Shown here in pieces: positions 51,101 through 58,169 of a DNA stretch of 64,000 nt. The position numbers were made by a program, and so were the translations under genes. Position 1 is the stretch's first letter. Each line of letters opens with the position of its first letter. The stretch spans positions 682,001-746,000 of the forward strand of contig JAQGDQ010000020.1 in the NCBI GenBank assembly GCA_030141605.1, in the 5' to 3' direction. The notes beneath the pieces are model-generated. The model saw only the letters and a list, made by a program, of their open reading frames with translations, made no database searches and was not told the origin of the DNA. This DNA comes from Tubiluchus corallicola (Eukaryota; Priapulida; Priapulimorpha; Priapulimorphida; Tubiluchidae).

Positions 51101-51547
51101 CGTACAGAATTACAAAAAATGGTCAAAATTTACATTCCATTTAAGAAACACACGTTTGAATTAACTGCTTCATTTGTTTGCATTTTACAAAAAGCTTAAG
51201 CATCAATTATGTTATTCTGTCTACTTACAACAAAGAAAAAAGAATGACTTCAGCCCAAAAGTCATTTTTTTTAAGAAACACGTTAGGCTGATAATATTGC
51301 ATGGCAAAACTTTAAAATAATAATGCAATCAGTTAGGTTGATCATGAGAAATACAACAACAATAACAACAAGAAAAATAATTCTATAAAAGAGAAAACAA
51401 ACTCAAAAAGGTAATACCTCCAAAAATGAAAATAATGCCAAAAAGGATGGCTGATTCAACAGTCTCTAAAAAGCACTGATTGAGTCCATGATCCCATACA
51501 ACTCTCAAAGTAATGTTAGGTGGACAATAGCTAGTAGGGTCTTCCAT
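35946..51547 (-). CDS. ABCB6: ABCB6-type half ABC transporter, 20 coding exons, 855 residues
   Basis: All 20 exons join with GT-AG borders and consistent phases to an 855-residue protein; human ABCB6 has 842. Order: TMD0 with five hydrophobic segments (about residues 26-215), the six-helix ABC transmembrane domain (about 255-560) and the nucleotide-binding domain (about 585-825). All ATPase motifs are intact: Walker [10 protein letters not shown] (624-632), Q-loop Q672, signature LSGGEKQ (728-734), Walker B IVLLDE (748-753), D-loop SALD and H-loop His784. Family members export porphyrins or heavy-metal/glutathione conjugates, working as homodimers in mitochondrial outer, endolysosomal or plasma membranes; insect and worm relatives are called HMT-1. 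The N-terminal Cys pair (C8, C25) matches human C8 and C26. The ATG at 51,547 is chosen because the following residues (YC at 7-8, then GLxxCF) align with the human N terminus. Substrate and location are inferred. Confidence 0.96.
37112..37206 (-). CDS. ABCB6: ABCB6-type coding exon 19 (residues 754-785), D-loop and H-loop
   Basis: Acceptor TTGACAG and donor GTATAA. Encodes A-T-S-A-L-D and V-V-A-H, the D-loop and switch histidine. Confidence 0.97.
38568..38680 (-). CDS. ABCB6: ABCB6-type coding exon 18 (residues 716-753), signature and Walker B
   Basis: Acceptor GTTACAG and donor GTGAAG. Encodes [13 protein letters not shown] and I-V-L-L-D-E, ending exactly at the catalytic Glu codon. Confidence 0.97.
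39299..39399 (-). CDS. ABCB6: ABCB6-type coding exon 17 (residues 682-716)
   Basis: Acceptor ATCCAG and donor GTAGGT. Encodes R-Y-G-R-V-T-A and the helical subdomain up to F-P-D. Confidence 0.96.
40309..40382 (-). CDS. ABCB6: ABCB6-type coding exon 16 (residues 658-682), Q-loop
   Basis: Acceptor TTTACAG and donor GTAAGT. Encodes [12 protein letters not shown] with the Q-loop glutamine. Confidence 0.96.
40713..40817 (-). CDS. ABCB6: ABCB6-type coding exon 15 (residues 623-657), Walker A
   Basis: Acceptor GATGCAG and donor GTAATA. Encodes the Walker A loop G-H-T-G-S-G-K-S-T and R-F-Y-D. Confidence 0.97.
41217..41274 (-). CDS. ABCB6: ABCB6-type coding exon 14 (residues 603-622)
   Basis: A 58-base exon with acceptor GTGAAG and donor GTATGT. 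Encodes [14 protein letters not shown] just before Walker A. Confidence 0.92.
41375..42170. mobile_element. Non-autonomous DNA transposon (TA target site) in intron 13
   Basis: The two ends form a 25-bp inverted repeat with 22 matches: taccatatatacgtgtgtac versus taccgtatatacttatgtac, both continuing aagtc. If the outer TA is the target-site duplication, the element begins CC and ends GG, as for Tc1/mariner/pogo-type insertions. The interior has no transposase frame, a (TG)n run at about 41,611-41,638, and subterminal tcgact..aaaaatt motifs near the right end. The exact superfamily is inferred. Confidence 0.7.
42989..43138 (-). CDS. ABCB6: ABCB6-type coding exon 13 (residues 553-603)
   Basis: Acceptor TCAACAG and donor GTCTGC. 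Encodes [11 protein letters not shown] at the end of the transmembrane domain and the first NBD strand (G-K-I-E-F-K-D-V). Confidence 0.95.
44663..44934 (-). CDS. ABCB6: ABCB6-type coding exon 12 (residues 463-553)
   Basis: The longest coding exon; acceptor GTGTTTAG and donor GTAGGA. Encodes V-K-Y-Y-G-A-E, the fifth core helix and [10 protein letters not shown]. Confidence 0.97.
45060..45308 (+). mobile_element. LINE 3' end with (CTATGT)n tail in intron 11
   Basis: AT-rich sequence leads to an AATAAA signal (about 45,279) followed within about 10 bases by tandem ctatgt units (45,290-45,306), a typical 3' terminus of CR1/L2/Jockey-type LINEs or SINEs that share their tails. It is antisense to the transporter gene. 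No coding part is recovered. Confidence 0.5.
45348..45457 (-). CDS. ABCB6: ABCB6-type coding exon 11 (residues 426-462)
   Basis: Acceptor TATTACAG and donor GTATGC. Encodes [10 protein letters not shown] and [13 protein letters not shown] 3' end lies in the intron about 40 bases downstream. Confidence 0.96.
45729..45922. mobile_element. Candidate MITE in intron 10
   Basis: The ends carry inverted ttcacacg...cgtgtgaa, and further inward a second inverted match (ctggtttggaaccatttt versus the complement of aaaacattttcaaaccac). No open frame of interest. The target-site duplication is not clear. Confidence 0.45.
46165..46286 (-). CDS. ABCB6: ABCB6-type coding exon 10 (residues 385-426)
   Basis: Acceptor GTTTTCAG and donor GTATGT. 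Encodes [11 protein letters not shown] and [10 protein letters not shown], the third and fourth core helices. Confidence 0.95.
47050..47139 (-). CDS. ABCB6: ABCB6-type coding exon 9 (residues 355-385)
   Basis: Acceptor TTGATAG and donor GTATCA. Encodes [13 protein letters not shown] and D-R-G-T, the first intracellular loop, almost identical to vertebrate ABCB6. Confidence 0.95.
47497..47599 (-). CDS. ABCB6: ABCB6-type coding exon 8 (residues 321-355)
   Basis: Acceptor ATTACAG; the donor GTTTGT is chosen to keep phase 2. Encodes L-W-I-R-V-Q-Q-Y and the start of the H-L-H-x-L-S coupling-helix motif. The residue at the junction becomes Gly where human ABCB6 has Glu. Confidence 0.88.
48033..48122 (-). 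CDS. ABCB6: ABCB6-type coding exon 7 (residues 291-321)
   Basis: Acceptor ATTATAG and donor GTAAAA. Encodes [10 protein letters not shown], a strongly conserved ABCB6/ABCB7 motif in the second core helix. Confidence 0.95.
48683..48893 (-). CDS. ABCB6: ABCB6-type coding exon 6 (residues 221-291)
   Basis: Acceptor TATTTAG and donor GTTTGT. Encodes the TMD0-TMD linker and the first core helix ending in R-G-L-N-V-L-V-P, matching human RALNVLVP. Confidence 0.95.
49320..49473 (-). CDS. ABCB6: ABCB6-type coding exon 5 (residues 169-220)
   Basis: Acceptor TTTATAG and donor GTATTT. Encodes the fifth TMD0 helix, with I-R-Y-I-S and G-L-A-A-P-G-L-P matching the RYVVSG...GLWAPGL stretch of the human protein. 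Confidence 0.94.
49944..50169 (-). CDS. ABCB6: ABCB6-type coding exon 4 (residues 94-169)
   Basis: Acceptor TCTGAAG and donor GTAAGT. Encodes TMD0 helices three and four with an I-V-E-R-R-R loop, and W-F-S-E-E-W-W, comparable to the WNSPQWWW region of human ABCB6. Confidence 0.95.
50513..50579 (-). CDS. ABCB6: ABCB6-type coding exon 3 (residues 72-94)
   Basis: Small exon with acceptor GTTTAG and donor GTAAGG, encoding the rest of the second hydrophobic helix. Confidence 0.92.
50992..51074 (-). CDS. ABCB6: ABCB6-type coding exon 2 (residues 44-71)
   Basis: Acceptor TTTTAG and donor GTAACT. Encodes the first loop, with a D-P-R-I-R-P segment, and enters the second TMD0 helix. Joins in frame on both sides. 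Confidence 0.92.
51418..51547 (-). CDS. ABCB6: ABCB6-type coding exon 1 (residues 1-44)
   Basis: Starts at ATG and ends ...GGAG before GTATTA. Encodes the extracellular/lumenal N terminus with C8, an N-I-T sequon at N11, C25 and the start of the first TMD0 helix. Ends in phase 1. Confidence 0.9.
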
Positions 51548-51623
51548 TCTTATTCACCAGTTGCAATTCCAATCAATAAAATGTTAAACTCAGCATCTTT
51601 TAATTGGCTATTAGAGCATGGCA

Positions 51624-51879
51624 GACTTGTAGCTTAATACTCTGTAAGAAAGATAATTAATTTTAATTTGCAACTTCAACAGGGCATAACATTAAACAAA
51701 CTAAACTCATGTAGTTTACTACTCTGTAAGAAAAATAGTTAACTTCAATTTGTAACTTCAACTGGACCTAATCTTAACACACTAAACTCACCAGACTTGT
51801 AGTTTAATACTCTGTAAGAATGATAGTTTACTTCAATTTGCAACTTCAACAGGGCCTAATGTTAAACAAACTAAACTCA
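51624..51879. repeat. Three-copy tandem repeat (82-88 bp) just upstream of the ABCB6 start
   Basis: Units start at gtag 51,629, 51,711 and 51,799 and share gtagYttaMtactctgtaag, then tttgYaacttcaac and aaacaaactaaactca. On the transporter's strand every copy contains TTCTTACAG/AGTA, a good 3' splice-site sequence (exon edges at 51,641, 51,723 and 51,811). The innermost copy could be the acceptor for a 5' UTR exon containing the start codon. Confidence 0.8.
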
Positions 51880-52116
51880 ATAAAATATATTTTGGAATAT
51901 TACAACATTTTACTAAAAATTAATTAGAAAAAAACACAACCAGCAAGTGTCACGATCTAACATTCATTTAAATGAGTCAAGATCACATCACCTAAAGTCA
52001 GGTTATTCCAGCAACTTGCTAATTGCATATTGCTACAACCTAAAATTTTACCAGTGCGACGACTAAAAAATGCACAAAATTTTAACCTTTAATTACATTT
52101 CAGATTGAAAACTAGC

Positions 52117-53162
52117 AAGTGCACACATGCACCAGAAAAAAACTGCAGAGTAAAACAGTGTGTACAGCCACAGTACAACAAATGATTGTGCAGTAAAAAT
52201 GGCACAAGAAAAAATTGCATGTTAAAATGGCACATGTTATTTTGACGCAACTGATTTCTACAATAAAGCTAGAATGCACTCAATAGGAAGCAGACCTCTG
52301 TCAAAGTCGACTAATCTTAAACTCATTCATTTGATTCTTTAGATTAAAAAAACATAAAACAAAAATAAAAAGCAAACATGCAAAAATGTACCTGTATCAG
52401 TATTATATATTCCACCTAGTGTTTATCTACTTTTCTTTAACCATTAATTTTGCTTTCCTAATAGACTGACATATATACGTATTTAGATACCAAGTCAGCT
52501 CATAACGTTTAGATAAGCAAACAGTTTAATAAGCAATTAGATAGCAGTGTAATAAGCAAAGGTTATAGAACAGGATTACACAGTTTTCCAAGCGAGAATT
52601 TCTCAAAATGGAACTTAGAACTAACTCGTAGTTTATTGTTTTGGTGGAGATAATAAAAAGTATTAAACACTATCTCTGGGACCTCTGCAAAGTGCTTCAC
52701 AAAATGCTTTTTGTATCTGGTGTTCGGTCAAGTTTAGCAAAAAAACGGACAATGAAATGCAGATTTTCGCACCCTATAGCCACCCTCTCTACAAAGTTTC
52801 ATGGAAATCCATTAGGTGGTTATTGCATAACAGGCTTACTGCTATAACAGACAAAAAACAGCAAACAAACAAAGAAACTGTGTTGAAGCATAACTTTCCA
52901 CAGCAACCCTAGCCTAAACTCATATTTTACTTACTAAGTGTACCATTTTTTCCTGTGCCATTCTTACCATGAAACAAACAAGCTGCATTGAAGGATGACT
53001 TCCCGCAGTAACACTAACCCTAAATTCATATTTTACCAAGTATGCCATTTTTTCCTGTGGCATGTTTTTAAAGTGCGATTTTACCTTTACTATTTTACCT
53101 GCACTGTTTTTACCATGCCAATTTTCTCGCGTCACTTTTATTTGTGCCATTTTTACCTGCAT
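52117..53162. mobile_element. Foldback-like element with inverted arrays of a ggtaaaaatggcac motif
   Basis: The left end (52,117-52,250) carries repeated gcagtaaaaatggcaca- and aaaaaattgcatg-type units. The right end (53,040-53,162) carries the complement (tgtgccatttttacctgc) in about five degenerate copies. Between them lie a LINE-like 3' end (52,740-52,885) and a roughly 105-bp direct duplication with a caaccctagcctaaa-type start (52,890-53,060). No transposase frame. The layout parallels the element at 17.1-18.45 kb. Confidence 0.5.
52740..52885 (+). mobile_element. Possible RTE-like LINE/SINE 3' end with CAAA tail
   Basis: The sequence contains aagtttcatggaaatcc, ggtggttattgcataac and then aacagacaaaaa/caaacaaacaaag. 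This resembles the conserved 3' region of RTE-type elements in many invertebrates (tttcatcaaaatcc...cagtggtt...gcgt...aacaaacaaac). There is no coding part. Assigned from memory of the motif only. Confidence 0.4.
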
Positions 53163-53259
53163 TCCAATTAATGATAACTAAAATTTATAGTAAAAAACAA
53201 GCTATACAGCTTACGTAATCTTATAAATACAGATTACAGAGATTGTTAATTCAACTCAC

Positions 53260-53340
53260 CTTTAATTCATCTTTGCAGCTAGCCCCATCATTTTGATATT
53301 TATTATGGCTTTAATTTTAGGAGCCGTTCTGTAAGGAACC
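53260..53340 (-). other. Candidate noncoding first exon of the ABCB6-type gene
   Basis: On the minus strand a strong donor (AAAG/GTGAGT) lies at 53,259-53,258, about 1.6 kb upstream of the tandem 3' splice-like sites. The exon side contains a short upstream open frame (MMGLAAKMN-stop). The 5' limit is unknown and no promoter element was identified. Confidence 0.3.
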
Positions 53341-54625
53341 TAAAATAGGGTTATAACATCATACACTCAATCTCTAAACTACTTTTTTGTGGCATATGTA
53401 CTTTACCTACAATGATTATGACAATTTGACACACTATATACACCACATACTCATCTATAGAGCAAAAACATATAGGCATTTAGAACTACAGGCACTAGTA
53501 TCATTCTGCAGAAAAGTCAGTGTTTGCAGGCTTCTTCTTTCTCATGAATCCAGTCTAGATTTCATTCTTCAATGAGGTTGAGACGGTTAATCGTTTAAAC
53601 ATTTAACCGACCACTAAATGATGTAACTGTTTAGAAAATCACTAACTGTTTAACCATTACTTTCCTTTGCATTTTAACATCACACAATTTTTCACAAGCA
53701 AATCAAATCACACACACAGAAAATCATCGATGAACTATCACAAGACAGATGCAAACAGGATTAAAATAACCAGCCTTAGTTCAGAGTGTCACACATTCAT
53801 ATTCATCCACAACATGCTGCTGATTTTGTCCACAATTATCTTGCAAACATGCATGTTAAAATGTGATTTCCAGGTGGCTTTTAAAGCCTTTTACAAGGGA
53901 AATGCCTGTATTTTCTCTTACTGTGCATGATTATAGTGCTGCCCTGGCAAAATCATTGCAGTACTGAAAACAACACATGGAATCATGAACCTGTAACAAC
54001 ACCAACCAAAGGTGGTTTGTTGTTCGTTGTGCATTGAGGCCAACAATAAAAGTATTTCTGTTTCCGCATAATCAGTCATATAGAAGCGCATTTTTAATTC
54101 AAAACGTAAAACTCATTAATTACTATAACATCATTCTTTCGGAAAATGCAGGACACGGCCATGTTTTTCCACGGCTAACTCTCGGCCAGGGCTGTCATTT
54201 TGTATGATTGCATTGTATTGGAGTCTAAAAATATCGAATTTTCTGCCAAATTGGTGTATTAACGGCCGAGCAGTGTTGCCACTTGCACCATAATTATCAG
54301 AACATACACGTTTATGATACAAAAGAGAAACTATGCAATAATTAATAATTATACGATAATTTAGTAATGCGAAACTAAAAAACAAAGCGTGTAAAAAATG
54401 TGTATCGAAAAAATTTAAAACATTACTGCTAACAAGTGGAAAATAAACTACTTTGATTTCAACTGATTTTAAATATTCCACAATTCAGCTTTAAACATTC
54501 ACAAAGCTTTAAAAAAAATTTTCCCCTCTCTTCCTACTGACTTCTTCTGGGCTCATGAGGTAAGACAAAAGCCATTTTTTGTGGCCGGCCTAATATTCAG
54601 AGTTTGCTCACATGGTGATTCCAAC
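53341..54625. other. Upstream region of the ABCB6-type gene, no gene recognised
   Basis: No confirmed exon. A 116-codon open frame on the minus strand (54,131-54,481) has no recognisable domain. The stretch 54,150-54,290 is somewhat richer in GC than its surroundings and could belong to a promoter region shared with the candidate divergent exon at 54,626; this is speculative. Confidence 0.35.
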
Positions 54626-54671
54626 ATGGCAGACTCTAAAAGCATGGGAGTTTATGTACAACCAACGATGT
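54626..54671 (+). CDS. Possible first coding exon of a divergent gene
   Basis: An ATG in strong context (aacATGGc) opens a 15-codon frame that runs directly into a near-consensus donor, GTGAGTAA at 54,672. No downstream exon was recognised in the window, so the product is unknown. It could be chance. Its position head-to-head with the ABCB6-type gene would fit a bidirectional promoter. Confidence 0.25.
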
Positions 54672-54978
54672 GTGAGTAAACGTGTCATGATTCGGAGCAG
54701 GTAACTGCTCACAGATATTTCTTTATAAATTGAATTGTGTTGTTCAAAAACTTCTTCAAACATTCAAAAGGGTTCATAATTTCTTCACGTAATGAAGAAA
54801 TACTAAATTGAGTGAATTTCCATTCATTCAATTTGAGTTGAATTTCATTTGAGTATTATAAAATGGGGTTAGAGTTAGACAATTTCTTCGTATTAGTTCA
54901 TCATGTCTATTTGATATATTGTCATATGTATGAGGTCGTCAGGAATTGTTAACCAACTGCAATTAATAACATTTAAAC

Positions 54979-55422
54979 CAGTGGTTCTTAACCTGGGGTC
55001 CTGGTACCCCCTGGGGGTACCAAATGCCATCCCAGGGGATACCAAATGCAGATCTGCTTTATCAAAAATTTTGCCCTGAGAGCGACTCAAAAAAAGATAT
55101 AAGTCTCAAAGCTAAACAAAGAGGATAAAGTAGTTGAACCCTAATTACAATCGTTAAAACGTTGTTAAAATATACTTTTACTAAATAGGTTTGACACTGT
55201 GAGCCACCTGAACTGCTATTTCCGTAGAAATCGTAGCGCACATTGTGTTAAATAATTTACGATGTTATACTGGACTTATACCGCAGAAATAGTTTGGGCA
55301 TGCAGTTTAAAAAACCTACTTTGTTCCTATATACATACTTTTTGTAAATTTCTACAAAGGGCACCAGACGACTTTGTTCGCCTTCAGGCTGTACCAGTAG
55401 TGAAAAAGGTTAAGAACCACTG
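54979..55422. mobile_element. hAT-type MITE, 444 bp
   Basis: The element starts cagtggttcttaacctgg and ends with the complement, aggttaagaaccactg, typical hAT (Charlie/MER5-like) terminal repeats. The flanks (atttaaac at 54,971-54,978 and gtttagac at 55,423-55,430) form an 8-bp target-site duplication with six matches. No transposase is encoded. Confidence 0.88.
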
Positions 55423-55529
55423 GTTTAGACGGTTAGTTAAAAAAGCCTAACTGTCTCAACCTTATTGTTCAATAAAAATTAGCATACGTTTGGATGGTCC
55501 CTGTAAACTCATTAACTATAAAGATTCCA

Positions 55530-55890
55530 TGGACCTTTGAGGTAAGCCATTTTACAGATCAATTATCATATGGCTGAAAAAACAGTTTTTTAAATCCAGC
55601 TTTGCTCTTTTCTTGTACAATTGTAACTGGAGTCCTCATGTCATTCTCCCATGGCTCTTAAATGTGAAGCACAGCATCAATTCCTTTAATAACTTTGAAA
55701 GCTTATATTAAATCAGCATATGAACTTCTAATTAATAATGTATGCAGGCCTAGACGCTTAAGTTGCTGACAGTAAGGAACATTCTTTAACCCTTCAACCA
55801 CTTTTGTAGCCCTTCTTTGGACACCCTTGATCAAATATATGTCTTTAATAAAGTGTGGATTCCTAACAGGACTAGAGTATTCCACAATTG
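55530..55890 (-). pseudogene. LINE reverse transcriptase C-terminal fragment (CR1-like)
   Basis: On the minus strand the frame reads M-E-Y-S-S-P-V, G-V-Q-R-R-A-T-K-V-V, L-K-R-L-G-L-H-T-L, then Y-A-D-L-I and, after a stop, A-F-K-V-I-K-G-I-D. This is the conserved tail of CR1/Rex-like polyproteins (xEYASPVW ... VQRRATK ... RLKRLGLxxLxxRRxRGDLIxxFKIxKGxD). It is a short dead fragment near the hAT-type MITE. Confidence 0.75.
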
Positions 55891-56880
55891 TAAGGACCTT
55901 GGATTTTATAATGTGATGAATATGCTTGCGCTTTTATTAATAAATGTTCTGTTTGTCATGCCTAATCTAAGTTAGATTAGACATTTTTTATCTATATTAA
56001 ATACAGTTTAGCAACATAGAATAAAGATACGTAACTAGCAAAATTTAGCGAGATAGTTAAACGACCCTAATTTAACAAGTAAAAGCAACAAAACTTCCTC
56101 CGAGGTCCAAATACCTTCGAATTGGTCGCCCCTTTTCGAATAAACAACAAACCTACAACTTAAAAACGTAAACTTTGCTCATTTTGACTGGTTTTATTCA
56201 GCAATTCTAAATCTTGTCCACAATTTTAGCGACGTGTATGACTATGACTGAGCATGAGGCTCGGAGTAGCGTTAAAAATCCTAATCGAAAAATAATGCAC
56301 TTCTTACGTTCAGTTTACTTATCGCACAGGTAATTATAATACTCTGCCTAGCTGCTCCCAGACTCAGAGTCTCAAATTTAAAAAAATCAACATTACAATA
56401 GAATTAAACCGGAGAAACGCTAGAAAAGTCACACAACATAGACAGTATGGGACCTCTTTGATAACTGAGGAACATCCTAATCTCGCAGCCTCCCGAATAT
56501 TAAATTCGTGCTGTTTATTTAGCAGTTTCTCGTGTTCCGTCCATTTCATTTTGCAGTAATCAGACCCATATCAAACAAACAGTTTTATTGCACAATTTTA
56601 TAACTTTTTATGCATGTTTAATTTTCTCTAGAACACTTCATATGCCTCCCTGACTATAATAGTAGGATCAATATAATGAAAAATTGCAAGAAAACATTTT
56701 TGGTGTTTCTTTAGCATTTGGTCCGGAGAATAACACGTTCAAATTAGGCCGAAATTTAAACACGGCATAGCGCCTAATTATGACGTCAAAAAAGGTAGTT
56801 AATTTAATGTTAGTCTACCCGGATGGGGAATCAATACTCATTTTGATCCAAAAGCACGAAAACCTTGCCTAGTGCTAGAG
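55891..56880. other. Intergenic DNA, no gene recognised
   Basis: No recognised feature. A short minus-strand frame near 56,364-56,549 has no identifiable domain. Confidence 0.4.
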
Positions 56881-56899
56881 CTCATTAAGGTGATAAATT

Positions 56900-57440
56900 A
56901 ATTTTGATCATGGGGTTAATCGAAATTCATATAATATTGCCGCAAGTTTCGAGATGGCTGGCAATATGTTTGTTACTAACTTATAAGGGCTATGTGTTAT
57001 AACTATCAGAGAATACAGGATAATGACTTTGGCATCTAAATAATAGGTTTTCAAGGTCAAGGAATTCATATCTTCCCATGTAATAACACCCCGTTTCAAC
57101 ATGACTGTTAAGATGGCTACAAATGTTGCACAAATGACAGAACTGCTCATTTTGCCTGAAAAACACAAAACTTTGCACAATGCTAAAATCCATCTGGTTT
57201 ATTATTATTGGATGTGGAGCCAACCGAAAATTATCAAATATGGCCACCGCATACTTGACGACTGACAAGATGGTTGTTGCCAACTCATAAGGATCATATA
57301 TTTTAAAAATTGTGAGCAAAGTCTACCTGTGCACCTTCGTACCAGTCGATAAAGCATATTTTTCATCTAGATGCAATGGTTTGAGAGATATACTTTGATT
57401 TTTGGCCTCAACAGGCGCCATTTTGGATTTACGCATGCAT
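56900..57440. repeat. Diverged tandem repeat, about 140-300 bp period
   Basis: Segments around 56,940, 57,090 and 57,240 share an aagatggctg/tgttgc-like core. The first and third also share a ctcataaggat/cttataaggg segment followed by a tataact/tatattt stretch. The same similarity shows in the minus-strand translation (Y-K-L-V-T-N-I-L versus Y-E-L-A-T-T-I-L). Ends at a gcgccattttggattt sequence near 57,414. Probably an old repetitive element; identity unknown. Confidence 0.45.
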
Positions 57441-58169
57441 CTGAAGAGTATCAAAGCCGATTTTTGCCGATTTTTTGTTGTGGGTACCTGAAACAATATT
57501 CAAACAGAATCTGAAGAGAAAAATTCTATTGCCATTTGTTCTGGGTACTCCCTTGCTAGGAGCTATCTTTATAAATTATAGCCTCCTACTAGTCACTTCA
57601 AATTCGTCTTAGTCACAGATTTAAATCTGATGTTTTTGGTATATCAAATGTGATATAGGTCATAACAGTGGGACAAAAAATTTGAAAACAAAGAAATTAT
57701 TTTAAAAACTTTTTGACTTGGTAGCTTCTTCGAAAAGCGCACATTTTTTAAATGTTTAGGCTGGTAGCTGTCACTGTAGTGTTAGAATGCGGTCGAAACT
57801 TGTAAACATTAATAATTATGATTTGTATGATATCCTTGTTCTTATTTGAAAGATTTTTTGCTGCGTGAGAAAAATGGCTTGTAGTGTGCTCAGTATATAT
57901 ATGTAAACAGGTATTAATAAGAGAACAGAAGCGACCACTGCACAATGTAATAAAAGTCAAAAAAATTTGATATATTTAAAACGTATGAATTAACTTCTAA
58001 AAAATCAGAAAAGTCACTATATATTTATCTCGTTAATTTTCTGTACCTTACATCTTGTCAAAGTAATAAACTAAAGCAAATGTAACAGTCACATGGTAAC
58101 GGTTAACAAAATAGTTAACAAAACTAACTAACTACCAAATATGTCTGCAAAACTTAAAGATCTTATACA
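57441..58169. other. Intergenic DNA, no gene recognised
   Basis: AT-rich with no recognised coding, RNA or mobile-element feature. Confidence 0.4.

Noticed and set aside
54131-54481. 116-codon minus-strand open frame upstream of the ABCB6-type gene
   Set aside because: Hydrophobic low-information sequence without similarity; not joined to the transporter by a frame-consistent splice.
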